NCBI RefSeq assembly: GCF_022549215.1
Contig: NZ_JAKZFC010000004.1
Span: 62,001 to 126,000, forward strand
DNA: 64,000 nucleotides
DNA from: Solibacillus palustris
GTDB taxonomy: Bacteria > Bacillota > Bacilli > Bacillales_A > Planococcaceae
Direction: 5' to 3'
This document shows, in pieces, positions 11,861-20,291 of the stretch. The notes under the pieces are model-generated. The model was not told where the DNA came from. It searched no databases and worked only from the letters and a program-made list of their open reading frames with translations. A program made the position numbers and the translations under genes. Within the stretch, counting starts at the first letter, position 1. Each line of letters begins with the position of its first letter.

Positions 11861-13357
11861 GTGAAATTCATTTCTGATGTAAAACTGCTATTGAAAATCA
11901 CACAAGAATATGTAAATGCACAGTTTACCATTGCTTTTTCGGCGATTTTTTCAATGTTGTTTTTACTTTATAGTTTTAATTTTAATGAACAAAATTGGCG
12001 ACCAATTGTGTTAATATTTTTCGCCATATATGGAGTAACAACGCTTTATGTCGCCATTCTAGCATTATTGATAAAGAAGGATTTGGCTGCTCATAGTGAA
12101 ATTTCGAAGCGAACTAGATTGTTAGGAATCCCACTAATTTTAACGATTCTCGTAGGTAATGTGTTTGCGGCAGGCTTTGGCTTTATGCTCGCAACGAAAA
12201 ATAAAACAGTGGAATATACATTTATCGTTTATGCATTTAATACACAAATTTTTCTATTATTGATTTCAAGTTTAAATATTTTTAAACCGTATGTTGTTGA
12301 TACGTTTTTAGTGGCGATGGGGGCGTTTATTGCGCTAGCGGTGGTGTTTTTAGTCGTAGCGATTTTAGTTGCACGCCAAGTGACACCAATAACTGCACCT
12401 AAATGGATGTTTTGGCTTGGGGTTGTGCTACTTATCCCAGTTATTACGGGAAATTTCTTCTCCCTACTGGCGGGCATTACATTAATTCGCAAGGCACGCA
12501 ATGCGGATCCATCTGCCGTTGAAAAATGGCAAAAAATGTGGGATAAAATTTTGCGCAATACGATGGCATTATTCGGCTTATTTTTCATTGTCTTTATGTT
12601 TAGCTTATCCGTTATTAGCCGCTGGACTTTTGACTATGATTTTGCAGTGGAAAATAACTACAGTGCGCTATTATTAACGCCGACATTGGAATTTCCATTA
12701 GGTACAGATAACTTCGGGCGTGACTTGTTTTCAAGGATTGTGTTCGGGGCGCAAATTTCACTAATTGTTGGTTTTTGTGCCACAGTCATTCCCGCCTTAA
12801 TTGGTGGCGCGCTTGGTGCAATTTCGGGGTATTATGGAAAAAATACGGACAATATCATTATGCGCGCATTGGATATTTTATATGCGATTCCTGGTATTTT
12901 ATTAGCCATTGCGATTATTGCAGCATTTGGTGCGAATACAACGAACTTAATCATCGCATTAAGTGTCGGCGCAATCCCGACTTATGCAAGGACGATGCGT
13001 GCAAACGTCATGCAAATTTCCAACTATGAATTTGTAGAATCTGCTCGTGCTTTAGGTGCAAGTGACGGTGCGATCATATTCAAGCATATTGTTCCGAATG
13101 CACTTGCTCCAATGATTGTTAAAGCAACATTAACTATTGGTGGCGCTGTTATTTCTACAAGTAGTTTAAGTTTCCTTGGGCTTGGGATTGAACCTCATAT
13201 TCCAGAGTGGGGCAATATTTTAAAAGTCGGTAGCACATACCTTGAGTCACAATCTTATTTAGCCATTTTCCCAGGGTTATGTATTATGCTACTTGTTTTA
13301 TCATTTAACTTTTTCGGTGATGGCTTGCGTGATGCACTTGACCCGAAATCTAATTAA
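11861..13357 (+). CDS. Peptide ABC transporter permease, OppC type with multi-TM N-terminal extension
   Basis: Second permease of the importer. The canonical OppC domain begins around residue 225 (WDKILRNTMALFGLFFIVF), with the periplasmic-loop motif LGTDNFGRDLFSRIVFGA, the EAA loop around FVESARALGASDGAIIFKH, and the C-terminal FFGDGLRDALDP signature. The first ~220 residues are an extra block of about six hydrophobic segments, absent from ordinary OppC proteins of ~300 residues. Both permeases of this locus are extended, so the extensions may pair with each other or with the unusual binding protein. Confidence 0.9.
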   Translation: MKFISDVKLLLKITQEYVNAQFTIAFSAIFSMLFLLYSFNFNEQNWRPIVLIFFAIYGVTTLYVAILALLIKKDLAAHSEISKRTRLLGIPLILTILVGNVFAAGFGFMLATKNKTVEYTFIVYAFNTQIFLLLISSLNIFKPYVVDTFLVAMGAFIALAVVFLVVAILVARQVTPITAPKWMFWLGVVLLIPVITGNFFSLLAGITLIRKARNADPSAVEKWQKMWDKILRNTMALFGLFFIVFMFSLSVISRWTFDYDFAVENNYSALLLTPTLEFPLGTDNFGRDLFSRIVFGAQISLIVGFCATVIPALIGGALGAISGYYGKNTDNIIMRALDILYAIPGILLAIAIIAAFGANTTNLIIALSVGAIPTYARTMRANVMQISNYEFVESARALGASDGAIIFKHIVPNALAPMIVKATLTIGGAVISTSSLSFLGLGIEPHIPEWGNILKVGSTYLESQSYLAIFPGLCIMLLVLSFNFFGDGLRDALDPKSN

Positions 13358-13377
13358 CTTTTTGGAGGAATTTACTT

Positions 13378-15192
13378 ATGAACAAGAAATTATTTACGTT
13401 AGCTTCAACTGCAACAGTTGCAGCGGTGGCATTAGCAGGTTGTGTAGAAACAAAATCGGATGTAAAAGAAAATGATGGCAATACAACGGAAACAGCAAGC
13501 GCAAAACCATCAATTGAATTACTAGGGATGGCTTCTTCAGAGCAAGATATGAACATTGTACGTGACCAATTAGTGAAGAATGGCTTTGATGTTAAATTAA
13601 ACATTCAACCAGATTATGGCTCGTTCAAAGCTCAACAAGATGCCGGAAATTTTGATGTTTCGATATCAGGTTGGACTACAGTAACAGGTAACCCTGACTA
13701 TGCAGTACGTGGTTTATTTAAAACAGGTGGCGACTATAGCAATACTTCAGATGAAACGGTTGATAAATTAATTGATGAAGCAAGTACATTAACAGGTGAC
13801 GAAGCAAAAGAAAAGTATAAAGAGCTAGAACAAGCGTTAGTATTCGACAATGCTTATATCGCACCATTATATATATCTCAAAAATTCCAAGGGATATACA
13901 AAGCAGAAGTAAATCCAGATACAGTGCGTTTACCGAAATCACGCGCACAAGCTTGGGAAACAATCTCATTCAATGATGAAGGGAAAAATGATAGTGAGAC
14001 GTTAAATTTACACCAAGCGTTAGCATCATTAACTTCACTTGACCCTGTAAAAGGAAACGACGGCTCGATAAACACATTAAATACAAATATGTATGTACGA
14101 TTAGTAAATTTATCAGATACAGATGAAGTTGTTTCAGAGGGTTCATTATCATATGATCATGTAGCTGCTGAAAATAACGAAGAATACTATTTTGTATTAC
14201 GAGATGACATCAACTTTGCAAAAGTAGAAGGTGAAAAAGCAGTAGATACGGGTGATTTAGTATCGGCAGAGGATGTCGTGTTTTCATTAAACCGTGCAAA
14301 GGATAAAGAATCGGTACCAGATCACCGAACTTATTCAATTCACGAAAACATTGATACAGTAGAAATCGTATCAGATATTACAGCATTAGAATCAGTGAAA
14401 ACGGCTGACGGTAAATCTGTGTTAGAAGAGCTTTCTGATAAATTACCTGCAGCGATTTCAGAAATCGTAACAGATGAAAAAGCAGTAGATAACGCAGCTG
14501 GGAAATACCAAGTGGTAAAACTAACAACGCCAAAACCATTCCCACAAGTATTAAACTATTTAGCGCATCAATCTGGTGGTATTGTGTCAGAAGCAGCCGT
14601 AACAGCAGTCAATACGTTTGACGTAGCAAGCTATGATCCTAATAAGGATATCGCTTACGGTGACCAATCAACAGTGACAGAAGGCGCAACGTATGCCAAT
14701 CATTTAGCAGCATCAGGTCCATACATTTTAGTAAAGAAAAATGACTATGAAGCAAAATTCGTAAAAAACCCTGCTTACCAAGTAGGTACTGAAAATGAAC
14801 CGAAAATTAATAACATTTCAGTTCGCTTCATCCAAGACAACGACAGTGCACTTTCAGCATTACGTAACGGTGAAATCCACGTGTTACAATCAGTGCCAGA
14901 AACAAAAACAGATGTAGTAGAAGGGGATTCAAATTTACAATTGAAAACAGCGGACAGCAACGCAGTATCTTACTTATTATTTAACACAACTGGCCGTGAA
15001 ACTTCAAAATCAGCTGATTTACGTAAAGCCGTTCTTTACTCAATCAACCAAGATGAATTCATCAGCTACTACCAAGGAAAGAAAAAACCAGCCGTATCAA
15101 CAGTTTCTCCTTTAGTAGACACAGGTCTTAAATTAGAAGCAGATGCAGCAAAAGTAAAAGAATTCTTAAACGCATATAACGAATCTAAGTAA
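13378..15192 (+). CDS. Peptide-binding lipoprotein, SBP_bac_5 family, apparently circularly permuted
   Basis: Extracytoplasmic substrate-binding lipoprotein (604 residues) of the adjacent importer. Lipobox LAGC puts the lipidated Cys near residue 21, followed by an acidic linker. Residues ~40-190 look like the part that is normally C-terminal in this family: GFDVKLNIQPDYGSF, FDVSISGWTTVTGNPDYA, YSNTSDETVDKLIDEAS, YIAPLYISQKFQGIY. Residues ~205-600 look like the part that is normally N-terminal: LNLHQALASLTSLDPV, FVLRDDINFA, SAEDVVFSLNRAKD, GPYILVKKNDYEA, and it ends at DLRKAVLYSINQDEF plus a short tail. The order is therefore swapped relative to ordinary family members. The frame is continuous, with SD TTGGAGG. 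Confidence 0.88.
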   Translation: MNKKLFTLASTATVAAVALAGCVETKSDVKENDGNTTETASAKPSIELLGMASSEQDMNIVRDQLVKNGFDVKLNIQPDYGSFKAQQDAGNFDVSISGWTTVTGNPDYAVRGLFKTGGDYSNTSDETVDKLIDEASTLTGDEAKEKYKELEQALVFDNAYIAPLYISQKFQGIYKAEVNPDTVRLPKSRAQAWETISFNDEGKNDSETLNLHQALASLTSLDPVKGNDGSINTLNTNMYVRLVNLSDTDEVVSEGSLSYDHVAAENNEEYYFVLRDDINFAKVEGEKAVDTGDLVSAEDVVFSLNRAKDKESVPDHRTYSIHENIDTVEIVSDITALESVKTADGKSVLEELSDKLPAAISEIVTDEKAVDNAAGKYQVVKLTTPKPFPQVLNYLAHQSGGIVSEAAVTAVNTFDVASYDPNKDIAYGDQSTVTEGATYANHLAASGPYILVKKNDYEAKFVKNPAYQVGTENEPKINNISVRFIQDNDSALSALRNGEIHVLQSVPETKTDVVEGDSNLQLKTADSNAVSYLLFNTTGRETSKSADLRKAVLYSINQDEFISYYQGKKKPAVSTVSPLVDTGLKLEADAAKVKEFLNAYNESK

Positions 15193-15202
15193 TTTCTTAA
15201 AA

Positions 15203-15238
15203 GCCGAAGCCACGATTGATCGTGAGCTTCGGTTTTTT
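15203..15238 (+). terminator. Terminator of the peptide transporter operon
   Basis: The hairpin has arms GCCGAAGC(CACGA) and (TCGTG)AGCTTCGG followed by TTTTTT. The rest of the gap to 15447 shows a small CCAACA/TGTTGG repeat (15279-15293) and nothing else assignable. Confidence 0.9.
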
Positions 15239-15447
15239 GGTGAGATAAAAGTTATATTTATCTTGGAAATTTGTAACCAACATCGTGTTGGCTCCCCGTA
15301 TTGTAGCAGAACGCATTCTATGAAAATAAATCTCTCCCATCATATGGTGGAGAATCAAATATACATAAAATAAGGAAAATCAAACAACCAATGCTAATTT
15401 CATGTTACACTACTGTTACGATTGAAATTCTAGAAAGGTTGATTGAC

Positions 15448-17265
15448 ATGAATAACAAAAAATCAGCATTTTTACTATCAATAGCCGCAATTCCAGCTGC
15501 CGTGACATTTGTAAGTAATGATGTGTCTGCCAACAATACATATGACTGGACCCAAATTCAAGAAGTTATCAAATTAATCGATAAAATCGACCCGACAAGC
15601 ACTACATATAATTACTATTTGACAGAAGCGTACAATGCATATTATCGCCTGTCAGAATATGAGCGCCAATATGTTTCGAATTCTTCTCGCTTATTTAATT
15701 ATTATAATAATACAGACTCTAATGGTAATTATATACAAAATAGTTTAGATGTCTTTATTAAAAAAATGAATTCGATTTCGATTAGTAAATCTTCATTTTT
15801 ACGTGATGTAAAAGAAGCGAATCGTTATTATGATGCCTTATCCGCAGCACAAAAGGCGGGGCTTTCACAATACTATGTGAAGCAGCTTACTACATATAAT
15901 ACAAATATTGCTAAAATGACAGAGGTGGAAAATAGCTTCAATGCGCTCGATGTAATGGATGCTAACTATGTGGACAATTATTTAGCTGCGTTACGCGACT
16001 ACAATAGGCTCGATTATAGCTATCGTAAGCTAATCGAAACAGTAGTAAACAAAAAGATAGAGCAATACAATCAATACCATAGCGCAGATTATAATCGTTC
16101 CATTGCACAGCAGGTTATTACAGCTATATCCAAATTGACGACTTCATCAAATGGAGCGGATGTTGTGAAAGTTCGCGCCTTATATAACGGGCTAACAACC
16201 ATCCAAAAAAGCTATATCTCGAACTATCGCGACCTGCAATATATCGAGGATGTACAAAAGAATATCGAAAATGGCTGGAATCCCGACTATGAAAATGAAG
16301 ATGAAGAGGATATCCCAAAAGACGAGATTTCTGTCATTGAAAGTGGAACTACCTACACGGTTTATTTGCCAGTTGCAAAAATGAAAAAGCATTCCTCTAC
16401 TACGATTAAAGTGTCTGATACAATCACGCTGTCGATTCCAAAGTCAGCCATTCCTGAATCAAATAAAAGTGCCGTAGTCGTGATAACAATTGACGATTAT
16501 GAGGATTATGGATTAAATTTTAATGCAACAATGTACGATAAGGAACTTGAATTTTCAACGTATATCGATATTATTGTCAAAGGCTTGAGCGCAAGCGATA
16601 CGATTTTAAAAGTGGCAGAAAACGGGGATACTGTGGCCGCGCCATTTAAACGTGCATCACAGCAACATACGATTAAAACAAAGACATCAAATGAATATGT
16701 CGTTGAAAATGTGGAGCCGCACTTTTATGATATCGCCAAAGAACCACTCCAATACGAAATTATGCAATTAGCAAAGCGTAAAATTGTATCGGGCTTAGAA
16801 GAAAATTATTACAAGCCTAAAGCAAACGTAACGATTGCACAATACGCAGTGATGATTAGCCGCGCGATGGATTTAACGACATCGGACCATGCTACATATA
16901 GCGACATTCGCGGGAAATGGTTTGAAGATGCCATTGAATCACTTATTGCAGCCAATATTTTAGACAGCAATTCAGGCAGCAATTTTTACCCAAATCAAAT
17001 CGTGACACGAAAGCAAGCGGCACAAATGTCCATTCGAATGTTAGAGCATGCAGGAGTTGCCATTACTGAACCTAACTATTCAGCCGTGGCGTTCAAAGAT
17101 TTTAAACAAATGACAGGAACTGAACGTTATTATGCGGCAGTTGCTAATGAATTAGGAATTTTCGGTGGGAAAGCAGATGGTCGCTTTGATCCAAACGGTC
17201 AATTAACACGCTCTCAAATGGCAAAAGTTTTATACCGTACACTACAAATTGCTAAAATGATGTAA
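15448..17265 (+). CDS. Secreted cell-surface protein with three C-terminal SLH domains
   Basis: Exported 605-residue protein with a Sec signal peptide (about residues 1-30, ending ...NDVSA). A long N-terminal helical region rich in Y, N and K follows (about 35-275), then a beta-rich middle domain (about 285-430), then three S-layer homology repeats (about 445-600: HFYDIAKEPLQYEIM, TYSDIRGKWFEDAIESL, AFKDFKQMTGTERYYAAV). SLH domains attach proteins to pyruvylated secondary wall polymer. The ATG at 15448 follows AAAGG; a longer frame from 15391 lacks an SD and would precede the signal peptide. The ligand or enzymatic role is unknown. Confidence 0.88.
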   Translation: MNNKKSAFLLSIAAIPAAVTFVSNDVSANNTYDWTQIQEVIKLIDKIDPTSTTYNYYLTEAYNAYYRLSEYERQYVSNSSRLFNYYNNTDSNGNYIQNSLDVFIKKMNSISISKSSFLRDVKEANRYYDALSAAQKAGLSQYYVKQLTTYNTNIAKMTEVENSFNALDVMDANYVDNYLAALRDYNRLDYSYRKLIETVVNKKIEQYNQYHSADYNRSIAQQVITAISKLTTSSNGADVVKVRALYNGLTTIQKSYISNYRDLQYIEDVQKNIENGWNPDYENEDEEDIPKDEISVIESGTTYTVYLPVAKMKKHSSTTIKVSDTITLSIPKSAIPESNKSAVVVITIDDYEDYGLNFNATMYDKELEFSTYIDIIVKGLSASDTILKVAENGDTVAAPFKRASQQHTIKTKTSNEYVVENVEPHFYDIAKEPLQYEIMQLAKRKIVSGLEENYYKPKANVTIAQYAVMISRAMDLTTSDHATYSDIRGKWFEDAIESLIAANILDSNSGSNFYPNQIVTRKQAAQMSIRMLEHAGVAITEPNYSAVAFKDFKQMTGTERYYAAVANELGIFGGKADGRFDPNGQLTRSQMAKVLYRTLQIAKMM

Positions 17266-17309
17266 AGAATGACAGAGATATCAGAATACAACATTTGACA
17301 AATGACTTG

Positions 17310-17360
17310 CGTCTAACCTAGCATTAGAAAACCTGCTAAGTGGGGGAACCAATTTGTTTT
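17310..17360 (+). ncRNA. Possible remnant of a c-di-AMP (ydaO/yuaA) riboswitch 5' half
   Basis: The segment runs from GTCTAACCTAGCATTAG to GCTAAGTGGGGGAACCAA. Its TGGGGGAACCAA block, with the preceding paired GCTAAG, resembles the conserved 5' part of ydaO-type riboswitches. The second conserved half is not visible downstream, and no plus-strand gene follows before the 17.4 kb terminator. Read as a truncated relic or a chance match. Confidence 0.3.
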
Positions 17361-17406
17361 AGCAAAGTTATATTTACATCAAAAAACTTAAAACATGAGA
17401 TAAACT

Positions 17407-17455
17407 AAAAAGATGTTCGGAAATTGGTACACACCATTTCTGAACATCTTTTTTA
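17407..17455. terminator. Bidirectional terminator between SLH gene and heme oxygenase gene
   Basis: The inverted repeat AAAGATGTTC ... GAACATCTTT (17409-17451) is flanked by A-rich and T-rich runs. It suits both the plus-strand transcription from the SLH side and the minus-strand heme oxygenase gene. Confidence 0.85.
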
Positions 17456-17478
17456 TTTGCGTTGATTCGATAGGGTTG

Positions 17479-17793
17479 TTATTTAGCTAACACCCCAGCA
17501 ATTTCAGAAATGACGACACGATTTGAAATAACAGGAGACTCACCGCTACCGCTAGCTTGACGGCTGTGTATCGCTTTGAAGTCATCCGAAATTCTCCAAG
17601 ATTCAAATTGCTCCAATGTATCCCAGTAGCTCATAATATTCATTTCATCGTGATCTTCAGGTTGTGTACAAACATTTACTTCCACTTTGTTGAAGCCATC
17701 CCAATTTAATAATGATTTACTAGCTATAAATGCGGGTGCCATTTTGTGACCGAAGCCCTTTTTTACACAAATACGGTTTGTAACTGTGAACAT
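17479..17793 (-). CDS. IsdG-type heme-degrading monooxygenase
   Basis: Small ferredoxin-like-fold (ABM domain) enzyme, 104 residues, the same size class as staphylococcal IsdG/IsdI and Listeria/Bacillus relatives that open heme to release iron. Family residues are in place: an Asn near position 6 (VTNRI), Trp in the SYWDTLEQFESW segment, and a His in FKAIHSRQ that matches the proximal ligand position. It has no signal peptide, so it is cytoplasmic. Its promoter region carries Fur-box-like palindromes, matching an iron-starvation gene. It stands alone; no heme importer is adjacent. Confidence 0.85.
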   Translation of the reverse strand: MFTVTNRICVKKGFGHKMAPAFIASKSLLNWDGFNKVEVNVCTQPEDHDEMNIMSYWDTLEQFESWRISDDFKAIHSRQASGSGESPVISNRVVISEIAGVLAK

Positions 17794-17821
17794 ATTTCCA
17801 GCTCTCCTTTATTATTTTTAT

Positions 17822-17845
17822 TTGATAATGATAATCAGTTGATAA
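17822..17845. promoter_or_regulatory. Fur-box-like site 1
   Basis: The sequence TTGATAATGATAATCAGTTG continues to GATAA and matches the Fur core TGATAATnATTATCA well in its left half. It lies just upstream of the heme oxygenase SD, so Fur-Fe would block that gene. Confidence 0.7.
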
Positions 17846-17910
17846 TAAAACATAGATTAATTGAGAATACAATATCTTGTTTTAAAGGTTTGTTTATCGT
17901 TATTGATTAC

Positions 17911-17929
17911 TGACAATCATTATCATTTA
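17911..17929. promoter_or_regulatory. Fur-box-like site 2
   Basis: TGACAATCATTATCATTTA matches the Fur consensus, with clear ATCATTATCA. It is located between the divergent heme oxygenase gene and the broken ORF at 17991. Confidence 0.65.
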
Positions 17930-17947
17930 AATAAAATGAAATTTATT

Positions 17948-17966
17948 ATTGATAATGAGAATCAAT
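17948..17966. promoter_or_regulatory. Fur-box-like site 3
   Basis: ATTGATAATGAGAATCAAT is a near-perfect 19-base Fur-type palindrome. It sits 25 bases before the ATG of the truncated plus-strand ORF, so that lost gene was probably also iron-controlled. Confidence 0.7.
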
Positions 17967-17990
17967 AAGCTATAAATTAGTATTAATTAT

Positions 17991-18101
17991 ATGAAAAAAT
18001 GGAAGTGTTTATGCACGGCGATGCTGACAATGGCACTAGCAGCATTGGATTTACTTAATTATTGTTTTGAAAAGGTAATAAATATATCATATGCATTATA
18101 G
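17991..18101 (+). pseudogene. Truncated N-terminus of an exported, Fur-controlled protein
   Basis: A 36-codon ORF starts MKKWKCLCTAMLTMALAA, a signal-peptide-like stretch with a positively charged head and hydrophobic core. It then runs into unrelated sequence and a stop. A Fur-like box sits directly upstream. The likely explanation is the 5' stump of a deleted iron-uptake or surface heme-binding gene. A genuine short exported peptide is the alternative. Confidence 0.45.
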
Positions 18102-18149
18102 GAATACGCACAAATGTTTGCTAAAATTAAGTAGTAAGGGGGCGTTTAA

Positions 18150-18602
18150 ATGAATTCATTTATGGAACGAGCAATCGAGCTAGCAATTGCAAATGTTAAA
18201 GAAGGTGGCCAGCCTTTTGGCGCGGTGCTAGTGAAGGACGATCAAATTATTACAGAAGGTGTAAATGAGTTACATATCGTACATGACATTAGTGGGCATG
18301 CTGAGTTACTTGCAATTCGCCGTGCACAGCAACAATTAAACACGAATGATTTAACAGGCTTTACGATGTATGCAAGTGGTGAACCGTGCCCAATGTGCTT
18401 AGCCGCGATGTATTTTGCAAATGTGAAAGATATTTACTTCGCAGAATCAGTAGAGCAAGCAGCGAAAGTCGGTCTTAGTAAATCTAAATTTATTTATAAC
18501 GAATTAAAACAAGATAAACATGACCGTTCAATGATGATAAAGCAGCTACCAATTGAAGAAAAATCAATCAGCCCGATGCAAATCTGGAAAGATAATCAAT
18601 AA
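18150..18602 (+). CDS. guaD: Guanine deaminase-like cytidine-deaminase-fold enzyme
   Basis: Zinc-dependent nucleobase deaminase, 150 residues, close to B. subtilis GuaD in length and motifs. It has GQPFGAVLVKDD, the catalytic HAE (residues ~50-52, GHAELLAI), and the zinc-binding PCPMC (SGEPCPMCLAAM). The C-terminal SPMQIW resembles the GuaD tail that covers the active site. Guanine to xanthine is the likely reaction. Close homologues can act on other amino-bases, so specificity is inferred. It has its own SD (AAGGGGG) and terminator. Confidence 0.8.
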   Translation: MNSFMERAIELAIANVKEGGQPFGAVLVKDDQIITEGVNELHIVHDISGHAELLAIRRAQQQLNTNDLTGFTMYASGEPCPMCLAAMYFANVKDIYFAESVEQAAKVGLSKSKFIYNELKQDKHDRSMMIKQLPIEEKSISPMQIWKDNQ

Positions 18603-18608
18603 TACACG

Positions 18609-18644
18609 ACTACTATGCATTTTTGATGTATAGTAGTTTTTTTT
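18609..18644 (+). terminator. Terminator after guaD
   Basis: Twelve-base arms ACTACTATGCAT / ATGTATAGTAGT (one G-T pair) are followed by eight T residues. Confidence 0.9.
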
Positions 18645-18781
18645 GTGGGTAGAAATGTATAAATCTTCGAATACAGTCCACATCAGAAAAGCGAATTGAC
18701 ATGATTAGCCGTGAAATATATTCTTCTAAACTAGTGTTATACGAAGCGGATCAGACCCTTTTAACAAAATTTAAAAATTAT

Positions 18782-18811
18782 TTAAACTTTTTCCTCTACC
18801 TTAACCGTCTA
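18782..18811 (+). promoter_or_regulatory. Candidate autoregulatory ECF promoter for sigV
   Basis: TTAAAC (18782-18787), then 18 bases, then CGTCTA (18806-18811), 38 bases before the sigV ATG. The -10 CGTCTA and -35 AAC core match ECF promoter style; the spacer is one or two bases longer than usual. ECF operons are commonly autoregulated. Confidence 0.45.
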
Positions 18812-18848
18812 TTAAGTGTAGATAAAAGAAAAGAAAGGGTCCTACAAG

Positions 18849-19352
18849 ATGAATTCACACATAGAACAGCTATTTATTAACTATGTACGGGACAACAAAA
18901 ACCAGCTTTACATACTGGCATATAGCTATGTAAAAAATGAGCAAGATGCACTCGATGTCGTTCAAGATAGTATTCAAAAAGGTTGGACGGCGTTAGATAC
19001 TCTTGAAAATCAACACCAAATAAAAAGCTGGTTATATAAAATTGTTGTGCGTACAGCCATAGATTTTTTACGTAAAATGAAACGCATTCAAGTTACAGAA
19101 GACGATACTTTGAATTACTTAAGTGAACAACAGCAAGATGCCTATCGTAATGTTGATTTGGAAAGTGCACTGGAAAATTTACCTTTTTCATTGAAGCAAA
19201 TAATTATTCTCCGATTTTTTGAAGACTTAAAGCTAGAAGATGTAGCTAATATTTTAGATATTCCATTGAGTACAGCGAAATCTAGACTTTATAAAGCGTT
19301 AAAGCTTTTAAAAATTGATATGGAAGATGAGGAGAAAATACATCATGGATAA
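18849..19352 (+). CDS. sigV: ECF RNA polymerase sigma factor, SigV-like
   Basis: Group IV sigma factor of 167 residues. Region 2 lies at about residues 20-85, with AYSYVKNEQDALDVVQDSIQKGW and SWLYKIVVRTAIDFLRK. Region 4 lies at about 105-155, with LPFSLKQIIILRFFEDLKLEDVA and the HTH segment LDIPLSTAKSRLYKALKLL. The adjacent gene encodes an RsiV-type anti-sigma protein, which identifies it as SigV. In B. subtilis SigV responds to lysozyme. The downstream gene overlaps by eight bases. No oatA-type O-acetyltransferase follows here, unlike the B. subtilis operon. Confidence 0.87.
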   Translation: MNSHIEQLFINYVRDNKNQLYILAYSYVKNEQDALDVVQDSIQKGWTALDTLENQHQIKSWLYKIVVRTAIDFLRKMKRIQVTEDDTLNYLSEQQQDAYRNVDLESALENLPFSLKQIIILRFFEDLKLEDVANILDIPLSTAKSRLYKALKLLKIDMEDEEKIHHG

Positions 19353-20217
19353 AAAACTAAGGGATTTAAAAAAGCAGTATCAAAATATTTCAATACCTAA
19401 AGAGTTAGATGATGTTGTTGAGCAAGCATTGCAACGCAAAAAGAAAAAACAATGGAAACCACAATGGTTCTTCACATTAGCAGCAGCGTCTGTTTTGCTC
19501 TTTACAATTTCAATAAATACCAACTCAGTTTTTGCTAAAAATATGGCGAACATCCCGATCATCAATTCAATTGTAGAAGTACTCACATTTTCAAAAATAG
19601 AAGATCATCAAGGCAATCATGAAGCATCGATTGAAATCCCAAAAATTACAGGGGATTCAGAGGAAATTGCCGCGCTCAATGCCCAGTATGCTGCAGAGGG
19701 TAGAGAAATTTATGAGCAATACTTGGAATTTTCTGCGGAAATGGATAAGGACGGCCATTTTGGTGTAGAAAGCGGATATCAAGTGTTAACAGATAATGAA
19801 CAAATCTTGTCCTTTGCACGCTATGTTGTAGAAATGGTAGGTTCATCATCAACTATAATGCGCTATACAACGATTGATAAAGCACAGCAAATTGCGATTA
19901 CATTGCAAGGTCTATTTAGAGATGAACGCTATGTTGAGACAATTAGCAGCTACATTGTAGAGCAAATGAAGCTAGAGATGGAACAATCGAAAGGTGAGAA
20001 AGTTTACTGGGTAGCGACAGGGAAAGAAGATGATGCACTCTTTGAAAATTTCGAAAAGATTCAAAAAGAGCAAAACTTCTATATTACAAATGATGGCAAG
20101 CTTGTCATCTCTTTTGATAAATATGAAGTTGCGCCAGGCTATATGGGCATTGTAGACTTTGAAATCCCAACCGAACTTATTCAGCCTTTACTCGTAAGCA
20201 ATACGTATATTAAATAA
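19345..20217 (+). CDS. rsiV: Anti-sigma factor RsiV-like (DUF3298/DUF4163)
   Basis: Single-pass membrane anti-sigma factor, 290 residues. A short cytoplasmic sigma-binding N-terminus (MDKKLRDLKKQY...) and a basic stretch KKKKQWKPQW precede one membrane helix (about residues 41-60). A large extracellular domain of the DUF4163/DUF3298 type follows. In B. subtilis this domain binds lysozyme and triggers stepwise proteolysis that frees SigV. ATG 19345 follows GAGGAG and overlaps the sigV end, giving co-translation. The longer frame from 19315 lies inside sigV and is unlikely. Confidence 0.87.
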   Translation: MDKKLRDLKKQYQNISIPKELDDVVEQALQRKKKKQWKPQWFFTLAAASVLLFTISINTNSVFAKNMANIPIINSIVEVLTFSKIEDHQGNHEASIEIPKITGDSEEIAALNAQYAAEGREIYEQYLEFSAEMDKDGHFGVESGYQVLTDNEQILSFARYVVEMVGSSSTIMRYTTIDKAQQIAITLQGLFRDERYVETISSYIVEQMKLEMEQSKGEKVYWVATGKEDDALFENFEKIQKEQNFYITNDGKLVISFDKYEVAPGYMGIVDFEIPTELIQPLLVSNTYIK

Positions 20218-20291
20218 TTGCTTGAAAATTACAGCAAAATATAGCTTTGGATTTGGGAAATAGTTAAACGGTCACTAATTTTAAGCACACG

